64,000 nt of DNA, taken from Streptosporangiaceae bacterium NEAU-GS5 (GTDB lineage Bacteria > Actinomycetota > Actinomycetes > Streptosporangiales > Streptosporangiaceae). A program made the position numbers and the translations under genes. The DNA is taken from contig JAGFNW010000022.1 of assembly GCA_017592665.1 (NCBI GenBank), positions 1-64,000 of the forward strand, read 5' to 3'. Of the stretch, positions 1 to 7,404 are shown one piece after another (the first letter of the stretch is position 1; each line of letters begins with the position of its first letter). The notes beneath the pieces were generated by a model. It worked only from the letters and a program-made list of their open reading frames with translations, was not told the origin of the DNA and did no database searches.

Positions 1-52
1 CCCACTGCGCATCGGACAGATCAAACCGCCGCGTCACCGCTAAGGTGGCCAC
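1..52 (-). CDS. IS5-family transposase, N-terminal fragment cut by the window edge
   Basis: Reading leftwards from position 52 gives VATLAVTRRFDLSDAQW. The TRRFDLSDAQW stretch is the characteristic N-terminus of IS5-family (DDE) transposases, which cut and join the element's ends. Two in-frame GTG starts are possible, at 52 and 37. The one at 52 has GGAG five to six bases upstream and is preferred. Only about 17 codons are visible, so family is inferred from this signature and intactness is unknown. Confidence 0.6.
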   Translation of the reverse strand, partial: MATLAVTRRFDLSDAQW

Positions 53-106
53 GAGGTCTCCGGGTCTGGTTCTTCTTGGTCGTTGAACCCTTTACCGGAG
101 ACCTCG
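52..106 (-). promoter_or_regulatory. Inverted repeat enclosing the transposase start and its ribosome binding site
   Basis: CGAGGTCTCCGG (52-63) and CCGGAGACCTCG (95-106) are perfect complements with a 31-nt loop. On the minus-strand transcript the distal arm contains the GGAG Shine-Dalgarno sequence and reaches the GTG start at 52. A message reading in from outside the IS would therefore hide the start in a stem. Such anti-read-through hairpins are known in IS10 and IS50; the role here is inferred from position. Confidence 0.4.
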
Positions 107-154
107 CTGCATTACCGGCTACGACACGCCCCACCGCACACTTCGAGACAGGCT

Positions 155-832
155 CTAGTGGGGGTGCTGGTTTTTGAGCCGTGCTACGGCTGTCTTGGCG
201 GCGGATTTGGTGAGCTTGGGGTCGAACTGGCCGACGTTGCCGTCGTGTTCCAACACGATCAGGGTGTTTCCGACTCGGATGATGACGATGTCGATCGCGA
301 CCATCATCTCCGCCGGGAGTTCGCTGTCGCGCTCCAGGTCGCCGTCGGGGAATCCGCTGCGGAATTTGATCCCGTATGTGGCGTCGCCGAGCCGTCCGAT
401 CGACAGCTTGCGGATGATGTCCTGCGAGCCCCACGTCTTGATGGTGATCTTCTGGCAATGACGGACCACGTCCTTGGCCGCGCGCTCCAAGGTGGAGATC
501 TTGTGGCGGGTGCCGCTGACGATGTATTCGCTGATCCCCTCCCACCGCTCCTTGTGCTTGATCGCCGTCGTCACTTTGGTCCGATAGACCCCGGCGGCCG
601 CCTTGGCCGCCGCACCACACGCCTTCGTGTGCTTGAAGGTCGGCTGCCGTAGACCGTCAGTGAGATAGCCGCGATGAGCGAACTCGCTCCCCAGATCCTT
701 CGGCACGAGCAACGCGCCCTTGAGCGGCACGGCGGCCTCACGCTCATGCGCCGCGGCCGGAGTCATCAGCGACATGCACAGCACCATCGGCAGCACCATC
801 AGCAGCGCCGAAGACACATAACGCGGATTCAT
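155..832 (-). CDS. Secreted protein resembling PknH-type extracellular sensor domains
   Basis: A 225-aa exported protein. Residues 1-28 form a signal peptide with a hydrophobic core and an AAA cleavage region (TPAAAHE). The mature part has two cysteines (in KACGAA and VRHCQK), as in the disulfide-bearing PknH-like sensor domains of actinobacteria. The C-terminal half (IVIIRVGNTLIVLEHDG) fits the beta strands of that fold. Function is unknown; extracellular ligand binding is an inference. The stop codon TAG lies exactly at the IS boundary, so the native C-terminus may have been slightly shortened by the insertion. No partner kinase is in view. Confidence 0.6.
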   Translation of the reverse strand: MNPRYVSSALLMVLPMVLCMSLMTPAAAHEREAAVPLKGALLVPKDLGSEFAHRGYLTDGLRQPTFKHTKACGAAAKAAAGVYRTKVTTAIKHKERWEGISEYIVSGTRHKISTLERAAKDVVRHCQKITIKTWGSQDIIRKLSIGRLGDATYGIKFRSGFPDGDLERDSELPAEMMVAIDIVIIRVGNTLIVLEHDGNVGQFDPKLTKSAAKTAVARLKNQHPH

Positions 833-1001
833 ACTTGCTTTGATGCCATGCGCGCGTCATTGGTTGCCGATCGCACCCTGCCCGCCGAAAACGATGCAGA
901 ACGGGTGACCTACATGCCGGCGCACACCATGGCAGGCCCCTGGATGCGGCCAACAACCGGTGCCAGTGTGGTGTGCGGTCCCACACAAGGGAGGCGGTCC
1001 A

Positions 1002-2618
1002 ATGACTGATCGTCAGGTGCCGGTGCTCATAGTGGGAGGCAGCCTGGTCGGGCTGTCGGTCTCGTTGCTGCTGGCGGCTCGCGGTGTGCCTCACTTACTG
1101 GTCGAACGCCACCGGGGCACGGCCATCCATCCCCGGGCGGCCTCGTTCCACCAGGGGACCATGGAGGTCTTCCGCGGCGCGGGCATGCAGCAGGCCGTCG
1201 AGGCTTCGGCCGCCCAGGAGTTCACGCAGAACGGCGCGATCATCGCGGTGGAGAGCCTGACCGGCAAGGAGCTGCAGTATTTCTACCGGTCGTACAACGA
1301 CGGGGTCGAAGGGCTCAGCCCCACGTCGCGGCTGTTCATCACGCAGGTCGGCTTGGAGCCGCTGCTGCGCGACCGCGCGCGGGAGCTCGGGGCCGAGCAC
1401 CGCTACGCCACCGAGTTCATCGGCTTCGAGCAAGACGACACTGGTGTGACCTCGGTCATCCGGGCACGTGACGGCGGCGCGGAGCAGACCGTGCGCTCCA
1501 GCTACCTGGTCGCGGCCGACGGCGCGCACAGCCGCGTACGCGAGCAACTGGGCATCGACATGATCGGCCGCGGCGCCTTCGCGGACTGCGTGACGATCTA
1601 TTTCAAGGCCGACGTAAAGGCCATGCTCGGCGACCGCGCCCTCAGCGTCGTGTACGTCAATCACCCCGAATTGCTCGGGTTCTTCCGCTTCTCGTTCGCC
1701 GGCGACTCCGGCTTCCTGGCCGTCTTCGCCACCATCAGTCCCGACGGCACCCGCGACAAGAAGGTCGGCGAGCACATCGACGCCGCCCAGTGCGCCGATT
1801 ATGTCCGTACGGCGCTGGGCGCCCCCGCCGGCTTCCCCGTCGAGATCAACAACGTGCAGCGCTGGACCGCGTCGGCCGCCCGGGCCGCGCGCATGCGGCA
1901 CGGGCGGGTCTTCCTCGCCGGGGACGCGGCGCACGTCATGCCGCCCACCGGCGGCTTCGGCGGCAACACCGGCATCGCGGACGCGCACAACCTCGCGTGG
2001 AAGCTGGCGATGGTCCACCACGGTACGGCTGCGCCGTCGCTCCTCGACACCTACGACGCCGAGCGCGGCCCGGTCGGCCACCTGACCGTCGAGCAGGCTT
2101 ACACCCGTTACGTGCTCCGGGTCGACTCCACCCTGCCCAAGGACGACCTGATGCCGCCCATCGACGACGCGATCATCGAGCTGGGCACGCTCTACCGGAG
2201 CGCGGGGGTCGTGGATCCCGCCGACGCCGAAGCGCCCCTGGAGGACCCGCGGAATCCGACGGGCCGTCCCGGCACACGGGCCCCGCACCTCACGCTGGAC
2301 CGCGACGGCGCCGAGATCTCCACGCACGACCTGTTCGGAGAGGAGTTCGTGCTGCTCACCGGGCCGGACGGCGATGCCTGGACGACCGCGGCCAAGGATC
2401 TTCCGCTGCGCGTCCACCGCGTCGGCGCGGACGGCCTCACAGACCGGGAAGACCAGTTCACGCGCGCCTTCGGGATCGGATCAGCCGGCGCCGTCATCGT
2501 GCGTCCGGACGGCGTCATCGCCTGGCGCGCCACAGACCCGCCGGCCGATCCTCGGCGCACCCTCGCCGACGTGTTGCGCCGCCTCGGCGTCGATCAGAGG
2601 CACTCGGCCGCGATGTGA
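1002..2618 (+). CDS. FAD-dependent aromatic monooxygenase (PHBH-type hydroxylase)
   Basis: A 538-aa class A flavoprotein hydroxylase that would use NAD(P)H and O2 to hydroxylate an aromatic or polyketide-like substrate in the cytoplasm. It shows the dinucleotide-binding GGSLVGLSVS near residue 10, the DG motif (LVAADGAHSRVREQ, about 175) and the second FAD motif GDAAHVMPPTGGFGGNTG (about 308). The thioredoxin-like C-terminal domain of phenol hydroxylase relatives follows. The ATG at 1002 is chosen because GGGAGGCGG lies just upstream; an upstream in-frame extension lacks a ribosome site. It converges on and overlaps the LysR gene by 25 bp. It resembles anthracycline hydroxylases and distantly Rox, but the substrate cannot be told. 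Confidence 0.85.
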   Translation: MTDRQVPVLIVGGSLVGLSVSLLLAARGVPHLLVERHRGTAIHPRAASFHQGTMEVFRGAGMQQAVEASAAQEFTQNGAIIAVESLTGKELQYFYRSYNDGVEGLSPTSRLFITQVGLEPLLRDRARELGAEHRYATEFIGFEQDDTGVTSVIRARDGGAEQTVRSSYLVAADGAHSRVREQLGIDMIGRGAFADCVTIYFKADVKAMLGDRALSVVYVNHPELLGFFRFSFAGDSGFLAVFATISPDGTRDKKVGEHIDAAQCADYVRTALGAPAGFPVEINNVQRWTASAARAARMRHGRVFLAGDAAHVMPPTGGFGGNTGIADAHNLAWKLAMVHHGTAAPSLLDTYDAERGPVGHLTVEQAYTRYVLRVDSTLPKDDLMPPIDDAIIELGTLYRSAGVVDPADAEAPLEDPRNPTGRPGTRAPHLTLDRDGAEISTHDLFGEEFVLLTGPDGDAWTTAAKDLPLRVHRVGADGLTDREDQFTRAFGIGSAGAVIVRPDGVIAWRATDPPADPRRTLADVLRRLGVDQRHSAAM

Positions 2619-3517
2619 ATGAAGGAGCGGATCAGGGGGTCGTCGTTGGCCGCGGCCCAGGCGATGACCACCGGGCTCGGCGGCATGTCGGCGATCGGGA
2701 CCGTCACCAGGCCGTCAGGCAGGGTGTGACCGAGAGGGGCGAGGCCGATCGTTCCGTTCCATAGGACGGCCTGCAGGCATTCATGAATGGTGCGCACCTC
2801 GGGCCCGGTGCGATGCGGGCCGCCAGGTGTGGTGGCGTTCCAGAAGGCGCGCCAGACAGGGTCCGTACCGTCCGGAAACTGGAACCACGGGCGGTCCTCG
2901 ATGTCGCGCACGCGCAGGACCTCCCGGCCGGCGAGCGGGTCGTCGGCGCGGAGGACCGCACCGACCGGCTCGTGGCGCAGCACATGGGTGCGGATGCCGG
3001 CGCCCTCGTCTTCGAAGGGTGCGCGCGTGAGCGCGACGTCCGTGAGGCCGGCCCGCAGACCGGCGGTGGGGTCGGTCAGATCCGCCTCTCGGATGCGTAC
3101 GTGGACGGCCGGGTGCCGCTCGCGGAAGGCCGCCACCAGACGCGGTGCTTCCTCGTCGGCACCGCCGAAGTCGGCACCGCCAAAGCCGCCGAAGCTGCCG
3201 AAGCTGCCAAAGTTGCCGAAGCTGCCCAAAAGGATGCCGACCGTCAGCGTGACCGTGCCTGCCGCCGCCACGACGCGGACCCGGACCAGCTCCGCCTGTT
3301 CCAGGAGCACCCGGGCCTCGTCGTAGAGGATCTCACCGGCCGGAGTGAGTGAGACCCCGGACGCCGAACGGCGGAACAGGAGCGTGCCGAGATCGGACTC
3401 GAGTTGCTTGATCGCGCGGCTGAGCGGCGGCTGACTCATGTGCAGCCGGGCCGCGGCGCGGCCGAAGTGGAGCTCCTCGGCGACGGCCAGGAAATAGCGG
3501 AGCAGGCGCAGGTCCAT
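2594..3517 (-). CDS. LysR-family transcriptional regulator with a glycine/phenylalanine-rich insert
   Basis: A 307-aa one-component regulator. Residues 1-60 are the winged HTH (MDLRLLRYFLAVAEELHFGRAA start, then RLHMSQPPLSRAIKQLE), and the rest is the periplasmic-binding-like effector domain. It is divergent from the metallo-hydrolase at 3624 and probably controls it and itself through the ATAC-N7-GTAT site at 3528-3546. Unusually, residues 98-120, where the effector domain's first strand should run on, hold repeats of the type GSFGNFGSFGSFGGFGG. This looks like a coding minisatellite expansion. The 3' end overlaps the convergent monooxygenase gene by 25 bp. Confidence 0.85.
   Translation of the reverse strand: MDLRLLRYFLAVAEELHFGRAAARLHMSQPPLSRAIKQLESDLGTLLFRRSASGVSLTPAGEILYDEARVLLEQAELVRVRVVAAAGTVTLTVGILLGSFGNFGSFGSFGGFGGADFGGADEEAPRLVAAFRERHPAVHVRIREADLTDPTAGLRAGLTDVALTRAPFEDEGAGIRTHVLRHEPVGAVLRADDPLAGREVLRVRDIEDRPWFQFPDGTDPVWRAFWNATTPGGPHRTGPEVRTIHECLQAVLWNGTIGLAPLGHTLPDGLVTVPIADMPPSPVVIAWAAANDDPLIRSFIHIAAECL
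3157..3226 (-). repeat. Coding tandem repeat (GFG/SFG units) inside the LysR gene
   Basis: Minus-strand codons alternate glycine-serine/asparagine-phenylalanine in units of roughly 9 nt (plus strand GCCGAAGCTGCCGAAGCTGCC and variants). Units differ by single bases. The array spans about 23 residues and is followed by two FGGAD copies. It falls between the DNA-binding linker and the effector domain. Confidence 0.75.
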
Positions 3518-3527
3518 CGATGTCCGA

Positions 3528-3546
3528 CGATACCCGTACGGTATCG
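3528..3546. promoter_or_regulatory. LysR-type operator (ATAC-N7-GTAT)
   Basis: CGATACC (3528-3534) and GGTATCG (3540-3546) form a perfect inverted repeat around CGTAC, containing the classical LTTR box ATAC-N7-GTAT. It lies 11 bp upstream of the LysR start and about 78 bp upstream of the divergent hydrolase gene. That is the expected place for an autoregulatory and activating site. Confidence 0.65.
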
Positions 3547-3623
3547 CCGATGCTCAACCCATCTTGGACAGCTCCTGAAGACCGGTGCTGGACTGAGGCC
3601 GGCAACCGACCCTGAGGAGATCC

Positions 3624-4526
3624 ATGTCCGAGCCCCGATTCACCGGCCCCGACCCGATCGTCGAGATCGCGGACGTACGGGAGCTCGGCCGCGACCTCGT
3701 CGTCGTTCCCGACCGCGACGTGGACCTCGTGCCCAACATCGGCGTGATCGGCGGCACGCAGTCGGTGCTGGTCGTGGAGACCGGCATGGGTCCGCTCAAC
3801 GCCGAGAAGGTGCTCGCGTTCGCGGCCGAATACGCCAAGGGCCGCCGGATCTACCTGACCACCACGCACTTCCACCCCGAGCACGCGTTCGGCGCGGCCA
3901 CGTTCGCCGGCGAGGCGACCTACCTGGTCAACCGGGCGCAGGCCGAGGACCTGGCGCACAAGGGCGAGGGATACCTGGCGATGTTCCGGCAGCTCGGCGA
4001 GCCGGTCGCACGCCAGCTCGAGGGCGCCGAACTGCCCACACCGGACGAGGTCTACGACGGCGCCTTCGGACTCGACCTCGGCGGCCGGGTCGTCGAACTG
4101 CGGCCCACCGGCCGCGGGCACACCAAGGGCGACCAGGTCATCAGCGTCCCCGACGCGGGTGTGCTGTTCACGGGCGACCTCACGGAGGCCGGGCAATTCG
4201 CGATCTTCCCGTGGTTCCCGCCGTACGACGTCGACGTCTCGGGCCTGCGCTGGATCGCGGTGATGGAGAAGCTCGAGGCCGAGGCGCCGCGGGTCGTCGT
4301 GCCCGGTCACGGCGCGACAGGCGACGCGCGGCTGCTCACCGACATACGAGACTACCTGCGCGAACTACGCGATGAGACCTGGCGCCGCCGCGACTCGCAG
4401 GCCGACGAGGCCACCATCGCCGAAGAAGTCAGCGCACTGATGATCGAGCGGCATCCCGACTGGCGGGGCCGCGAGTGGATCGAACGCGGCGTGGCCTGCC
4501 TGTGCGCCGAGCACACCAGCGCTTAG
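3624..4526 (+). CDS. Metallo-beta-lactamase-fold hydrolase
   Basis: A 300-aa MBL-fold protein. The metal-binding motif appears as THFHPEHAFGA (about residues 73-83; the usual HxHxDH has Glu in place of Asp). It is followed by downstream ligands in FTGDLT (Asp, about 182) and VPGHGA (His, about 228). This places it with the glyoxalase II-like/quorum-quenching-type hydrolases, but the altered HxHxEH motif may change metal use. The start at 3624 has GAGGAG seven bases upstream. It is divergent from the LysR gene and overlaps the convergent DUF4259 gene by 4 bp. The substrate is unknown. Confidence 0.8.
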   Translation: MSEPRFTGPDPIVEIADVRELGRDLVVVPDRDVDLVPNIGVIGGTQSVLVVETGMGPLNAEKVLAFAAEYAKGRRIYLTTTHFHPEHAFGAATFAGEATYLVNRAQAEDLAHKGEGYLAMFRQLGEPVARQLEGAELPTPDEVYDGAFGLDLGGRVVELRPTGRGHTKGDQVISVPDAGVLFTGDLTEAGQFAIFPWFPPYDVDVSGLRWIAVMEKLEAEAPRVVVPGHGATGDARLLTDIRDYLRELRDETWRRRDSQADEATIAEEVSALMIERHPDWRGREWIERGVACLCAEHTSA

Positions 4527-4930
4527 GTGAGAGCCTCGCGGATCGTCGTCAAAGATCCCGTGGCGGCCGCGAACCCGTCGGCCTCCTCCCACAGGGCGCG
4601 CCACTCGGATTCGGCCGCGACGACGCGATCGAGCGCGCGCAGCGCCAGGGCCGCGACATCGGCCGGCAGCTGGACCGTCCCGCCGTTGAGCATGAAATCC
4701 GGCGCGTAGGGCGAGGTGATCGCGGGCCCGCCGTGCTGGGCCGCGACGATCGCGGCCGCGGCGATGGCGGCGCAGGCTTCATGACTGTCCAGGTAGCCTT
4801 GCTCATCGGCGGCGGCCGTCAGCGCGTCGCGGATCAGCTCGGGGCGCTCTGCCGCCTCCGCGTCGTCGAGATCGCCACACCAGTCGGCGGCCGAATCGTT
4901 GTCGAACGGCCCTACGTCCCACATGCCCAT
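4523..4930 (-). CDS. DUF4259 domain protein
   Basis: A 135-aa cytoplasmic protein with the signature N-terminus MGMWDVGPFDNDSAADWCGDL of DUF4259, a small family of unknown function common in actinobacteria. The length matches the family. It is transcribed away from the RAE/helR region, with its start 57 bp from the RAE. Its stop overlaps the MBL-hydrolase stop by 4 bp. No catalytic residues are evident and no function is proposed. Confidence 0.8.
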   Translation of the reverse strand: MGMWDVGPFDNDSAADWCGDLDDAEAAERPELIRDALTAAADEQGYLDSHEACAAIAAAAIVAAQHGGPAITSPYAPDFMLNGGTVQLPADVAALALRALDRVVAAESEWRALWEEADGFAAATGSLTTIREALT

Positions 4931-4986
4931 GGCACTTTCTTAGCAGAAGGGCCGCACCCCTCCACTTTCAACGTATAGCGGAGTGG

Positions 4987-5005
4987 GGGGCTTGCGGCAA
5001 GGCCC
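4987..5005 (+). promoter_or_regulatory. Rifamycin-associated element (RAE)
   Basis: GGGGCTTGCGGCAAGGCCC is a 19-bp inverted repeat (CTTGC/GCAAG core flanked by GGG/CCC). It matches, as I recall it, the published RAE found upstream of rifamycin-inactivation genes and helR in actinomycetes, where it is required for induction by rifamycins. TTGCGG (4992-4997) inside it could act as a -35 with CAGAAT (5017-5022) as -10, although the 19-bp spacing is long. It precedes the glycosyltransferase remnant and helR on the same strand. Confidence 0.85.
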
Positions 5006-5063
5006 GGGGGATGGCGCAGAATCGACGGCCGAGGGCGGAGCCTGTGGAAATCGGGGGCACGGA

Positions 5064-5243
5064 GTGCGCGTGATGGTGTCGACCTATGGGTCGCGAGGAC
5101 ATGTCGAACCGCTGAGGCGACTCGCGGTCCGGTCGCGGAAGCGCGGCGCGGAGGCGCGGGTATGCGCACCGCTGGAGCCGGGCATCGGGGTGGCCGCGCC
5201 CGCGAAATCACTTGTCGGCTCGGCGAGCCGGGAAGGGAGCTGA
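5064..5243 (+). pseudogene. Remnant of a rifamycin-type (MGT) glycosyltransferase gene
   Basis: From GTG 5064 the reading frame gives VRVMVSTYGSRGHVEPL, followed by an RGAEARVCAP stretch. This is the typical N-terminus of GT1/MGT glycosyltransferases, including rifamycin glycosyltransferase (Rgt). Homology stops after about 38 codons and a TGA follows at 5241-5243. A full enzyme is about 400 aa, so the acceptor and UDP-sugar domains are gone. It sits 59 bp downstream of the RAE and directly before helR. I infer an ancestral RAE-rgt-helR operon in which most of rgt was deleted. The short ORF may still be translated as a leader. Confidence 0.7.
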
Positions 5244-5247
5244 TCAC

Positions 5248-7404
5248 GTGAGATTGCCGACCACCAGCGCGTTCGACCTGCCCGAGCGCCTGTCGCGCAA
5301 GGCCGACCCGGCGCTGATCGCGGCCGATGAGAGGCACTTCGCGGCCATCGCGGAGAGCCTCGAGCAGACGATCGCCGAGTTGTCCGACCGCCTCGACGCA
5401 ACCCGCAAGGCGCCCGGCGTCCACGGCCGGCAGGCACTGGAGCGGGATCTGGAGATCCACCGGACGACCGCCCGCCTGCGCGCGCTGCGCCGCTTCGGCC
5501 TCGACCTGTGCCTCGGGCACATGGTCGGCGCCGACGACGCCGAGCCCGTCTACGTCGGACGGCTCGGCCTCACCGACAGCGCCGGCCGACGGCTGCTGAT
5601 CGACTGGCGCTCCCCCGCGGCCGAGCCGTTCTTCGGTGCGACCCACGCCAACCCGATGGGGCTGGCCAGCCGCCGCCGATACCGCTGGACCCGCGGCCGG
5701 ATCAGCGACTACTGGGACGAGGTGTTCACCTCCGACGGCTTCGAGGGGCACGCGGCCGCGCTCGACGACCAGTCCGCCTTCATCGCCAGCCTGGGCGGCA
5801 GCCGGTCGGCGCGGATGCGGGACGTGCTCGGCACCATCCAATCCGACCAGGACGCCATCATCCGCGCGGGCTCGCGCGGCGCGCTCATCGTTGACGGCGG
5901 CCCGGGCACCGGAAAGACGGTCGTCGCGCTGCACCGCTCCGCCTACCTCGTCTACTCCGACCCCCGTCTTGATCGCCACCGGGGCGGGGTGCTGTTCGTC
6001 GGCCCGCATCAGCCCTATCTGGCGTACGTCGCCGACGTCCTGCCCAGCCTCGGAGAGGAGGGTGTGCAGCTGTGCACCCTGCGCGACCTCGTCGTCGAAG
6101 GCGCCGCGGCGGCCGTCGAGACCGATCCCGAGGTGGCCCGGCTGAAGTCGTCGGCGGACATGGTGAAGGCGATCGAGCCGGCCGTCAGGTTCTACGAGAA
6201 ACCGCCGGCCAAGGGAATGACCGTCACAACGCAGTGGTCCGAGGTATGGCTGAGCGCCGACGACTGGGCCGAGGCGTTCGGCACGCCGGAGCCCGGCACC
6301 CCGCACAACGAGGCACGCGACCGGATCCTGGAGGAGCTGGTCACGATCCTGGTGGACAGGCACGACCCCGAGGTGCCGGGCAATCTGCTCCGCAGGGCGC
6401 TGCACCGCAACCGGGAGCTGCTCGTCGCGCTCAACAAGGCGTGGCCGCTGGTCGAGGCGGCCGATCTGGTCGCAGACCTGTGGTCGGTCCCGGCGTATCT
6501 GCGGCTGTGCGCCCCCTGGCTGGGCCCGGACGACGTACGGAGGCTGCAGCGCGCCGACGACCCGCAGGCCTGGACCTTGTCCGACCTGCCGCTTCTGGAC
6601 GCGGCACGGCAACGGCTCGGGGATCCGGAGTCGTCGGCGCGCAAGCGCCGGCATGCCGCCGCGGTCGCCGTCGAGCGCGAGCGCATGGAGCGGGTCGTCG
6701 ACGACCTGCTCGAGGCCCACACCTATGACGACGGCGAAGGCGTGCTGGTCATGCTGCATCACCAGGACCTGCGGGACGCCCTGGTCGACGAGGCCGCGCT
6801 GCCCGGCGCCGAGCCGGACCGGCTCGCCGGGCCGTTCGCGCACATCGTCGTGGACGAGGCGCAGGAGCTCACCGACGCGGAATGGCAGATGCTGCTCCTG
6901 CGGTGCCCGTCCCGGAGCTTCACGATCGTCGGCGACCGCGCCCAGGCCAGGCACGGGTTCACCGAGTCGTGGCAGGAACGGCTGGAGCGGATCGGGCTCG
7001 ACCGGGTCAACCTGGCCTCGCTCAGCATCAACTACCGGACGCCTGAGGAGATCATGGTGGAGGCCGAGCCGGTCATCCGCGCCGAGCTTCCGGATGCCAA
7101 TGTGCCGACCTCCATCCGCAGCAGCGGCATTCCGGTCGCCCACGGCGCCACCTCGGATCTGGGCGCCATCCTCGAGGCCTGGCTCGCCGAGCACGACGAA
7201 GGGGTCGCGTGCGTCATCGGCGATCCCGCGTTCGCGGCGCGGCCCCGCGTCCAGTCGCTCTCTCCGGAGCTGGCGAAGGGGCTCGAGTTCGACCTGGTCG
7301 TCCTCATCGACCCGGAGGCGTACGGCAAGGGCATCGAGGGGGCCGTCGACCGCTACGTCGCGATGACGCGAGCGACCCAGCAGCTGGTCATCCTCACCAG
7401 TTAA
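5248..7404 (+). CDS. helR: HelR, RNA polymerase-recycling helicase-like ATPase (rifamycin tolerance)
   Basis: A 718-aa UvrD/Rep-like superfamily 1 ATPase of the HelD/HelR group. HelR binds RNA polymerase, releases stalled complexes and displaces bound rifamycin. Visible motifs are Walker A GGPGTGKTVVALHR (about 217), Walker B with VVDEAQELTDAEW (about 533), GDRAQ (motif III) and YVAMTRATQQLVIL (motif VI). The N-terminal segment with paired long helices (AESLEQTIAELSDRLDATRK) fits the HelD coiled-coil arm that enters the secondary channel. GTG 5248 is chosen since GGAAGGGA lies 9 bp upstream. Control by the RAE at 4987 is inferred. Its 3' end overlaps the convergent acyl-CoA dehydrogenase by 4 bp. 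Confidence 0.85.
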   Translation: MRLPTTSAFDLPERLSRKADPALIAADERHFAAIAESLEQTIAELSDRLDATRKAPGVHGRQALERDLEIHRTTARLRALRRFGLDLCLGHMVGADDAEPVYVGRLGLTDSAGRRLLIDWRSPAAEPFFGATHANPMGLASRRRYRWTRGRISDYWDEVFTSDGFEGHAAALDDQSAFIASLGGSRSARMRDVLGTIQSDQDAIIRAGSRGALIVDGGPGTGKTVVALHRSAYLVYSDPRLDRHRGGVLFVGPHQPYLAYVADVLPSLGEEGVQLCTLRDLVVEGAAAAVETDPEVARLKSSADMVKAIEPAVRFYEKPPAKGMTVTTQWSEVWLSADDWAEAFGTPEPGTPHNEARDRILEELVTILVDRHDPEVPGNLLRRALHRNRELLVALNKAWPLVEAADLVADLWSVPAYLRLCAPWLGPDDVRRLQRADDPQAWTLSDLPLLDAARQRLGDPESSARKRRHAAAVAVERERMERVVDDLLEAHTYDDGEGVLVMLHHQDLRDALVDEAALPGAEPDRLAGPFAHIVVDEAQELTDAEWQMLLLRCPSRSFTIVGDRAQARHGFTESWQERLERIGLDRVNLASLSINYRTPEEIMVEAEPVIRAELPDANVPTSIRSSGIPVAHGATSDLGAILEAWLAEHDEGVACVIGDPAFAARPRVQSLSPELAKGLEFDLVVLIDPEAYGKGIEGAVDRYVAMTRATQQLVILTS

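Larger units (their letters stand above)
1..154 (-). mobile_element. End of an IS5-family insertion sequence (partial)
   Basis: The left edge holds the beginning of a transposase gene on the minus strand and about 100 bp of non-coding IS end. The outer boundary is placed near 154 because GAGCCTGTCTCGAAG (read on the minus strand) looks like an IS terminal repeat and is immediately followed by the neighbouring gene. CTA at 155-157 could be the target duplication. A perfect 12-bp inverted repeat (52-63 and 95-106) lies inside. The other end is outside the window, so the element cannot be named. Confidence 0.5.

Noticed and set aside
833-1001. A regulatory inverted repeat GCACACC/GGTGTGC before the monooxygenase
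   Set aside because: Arms are only 7 bp and more than 40 bp apart; this is expected by chance in such sequence.
1002-2618. The FAD monooxygenase as a rifamycin monooxygenase (Rox) belonging with helR
   Set aside because: There is no RAE upstream, sequence motifs fit other aromatic hydroxylases better, and unrelated genes lie between.
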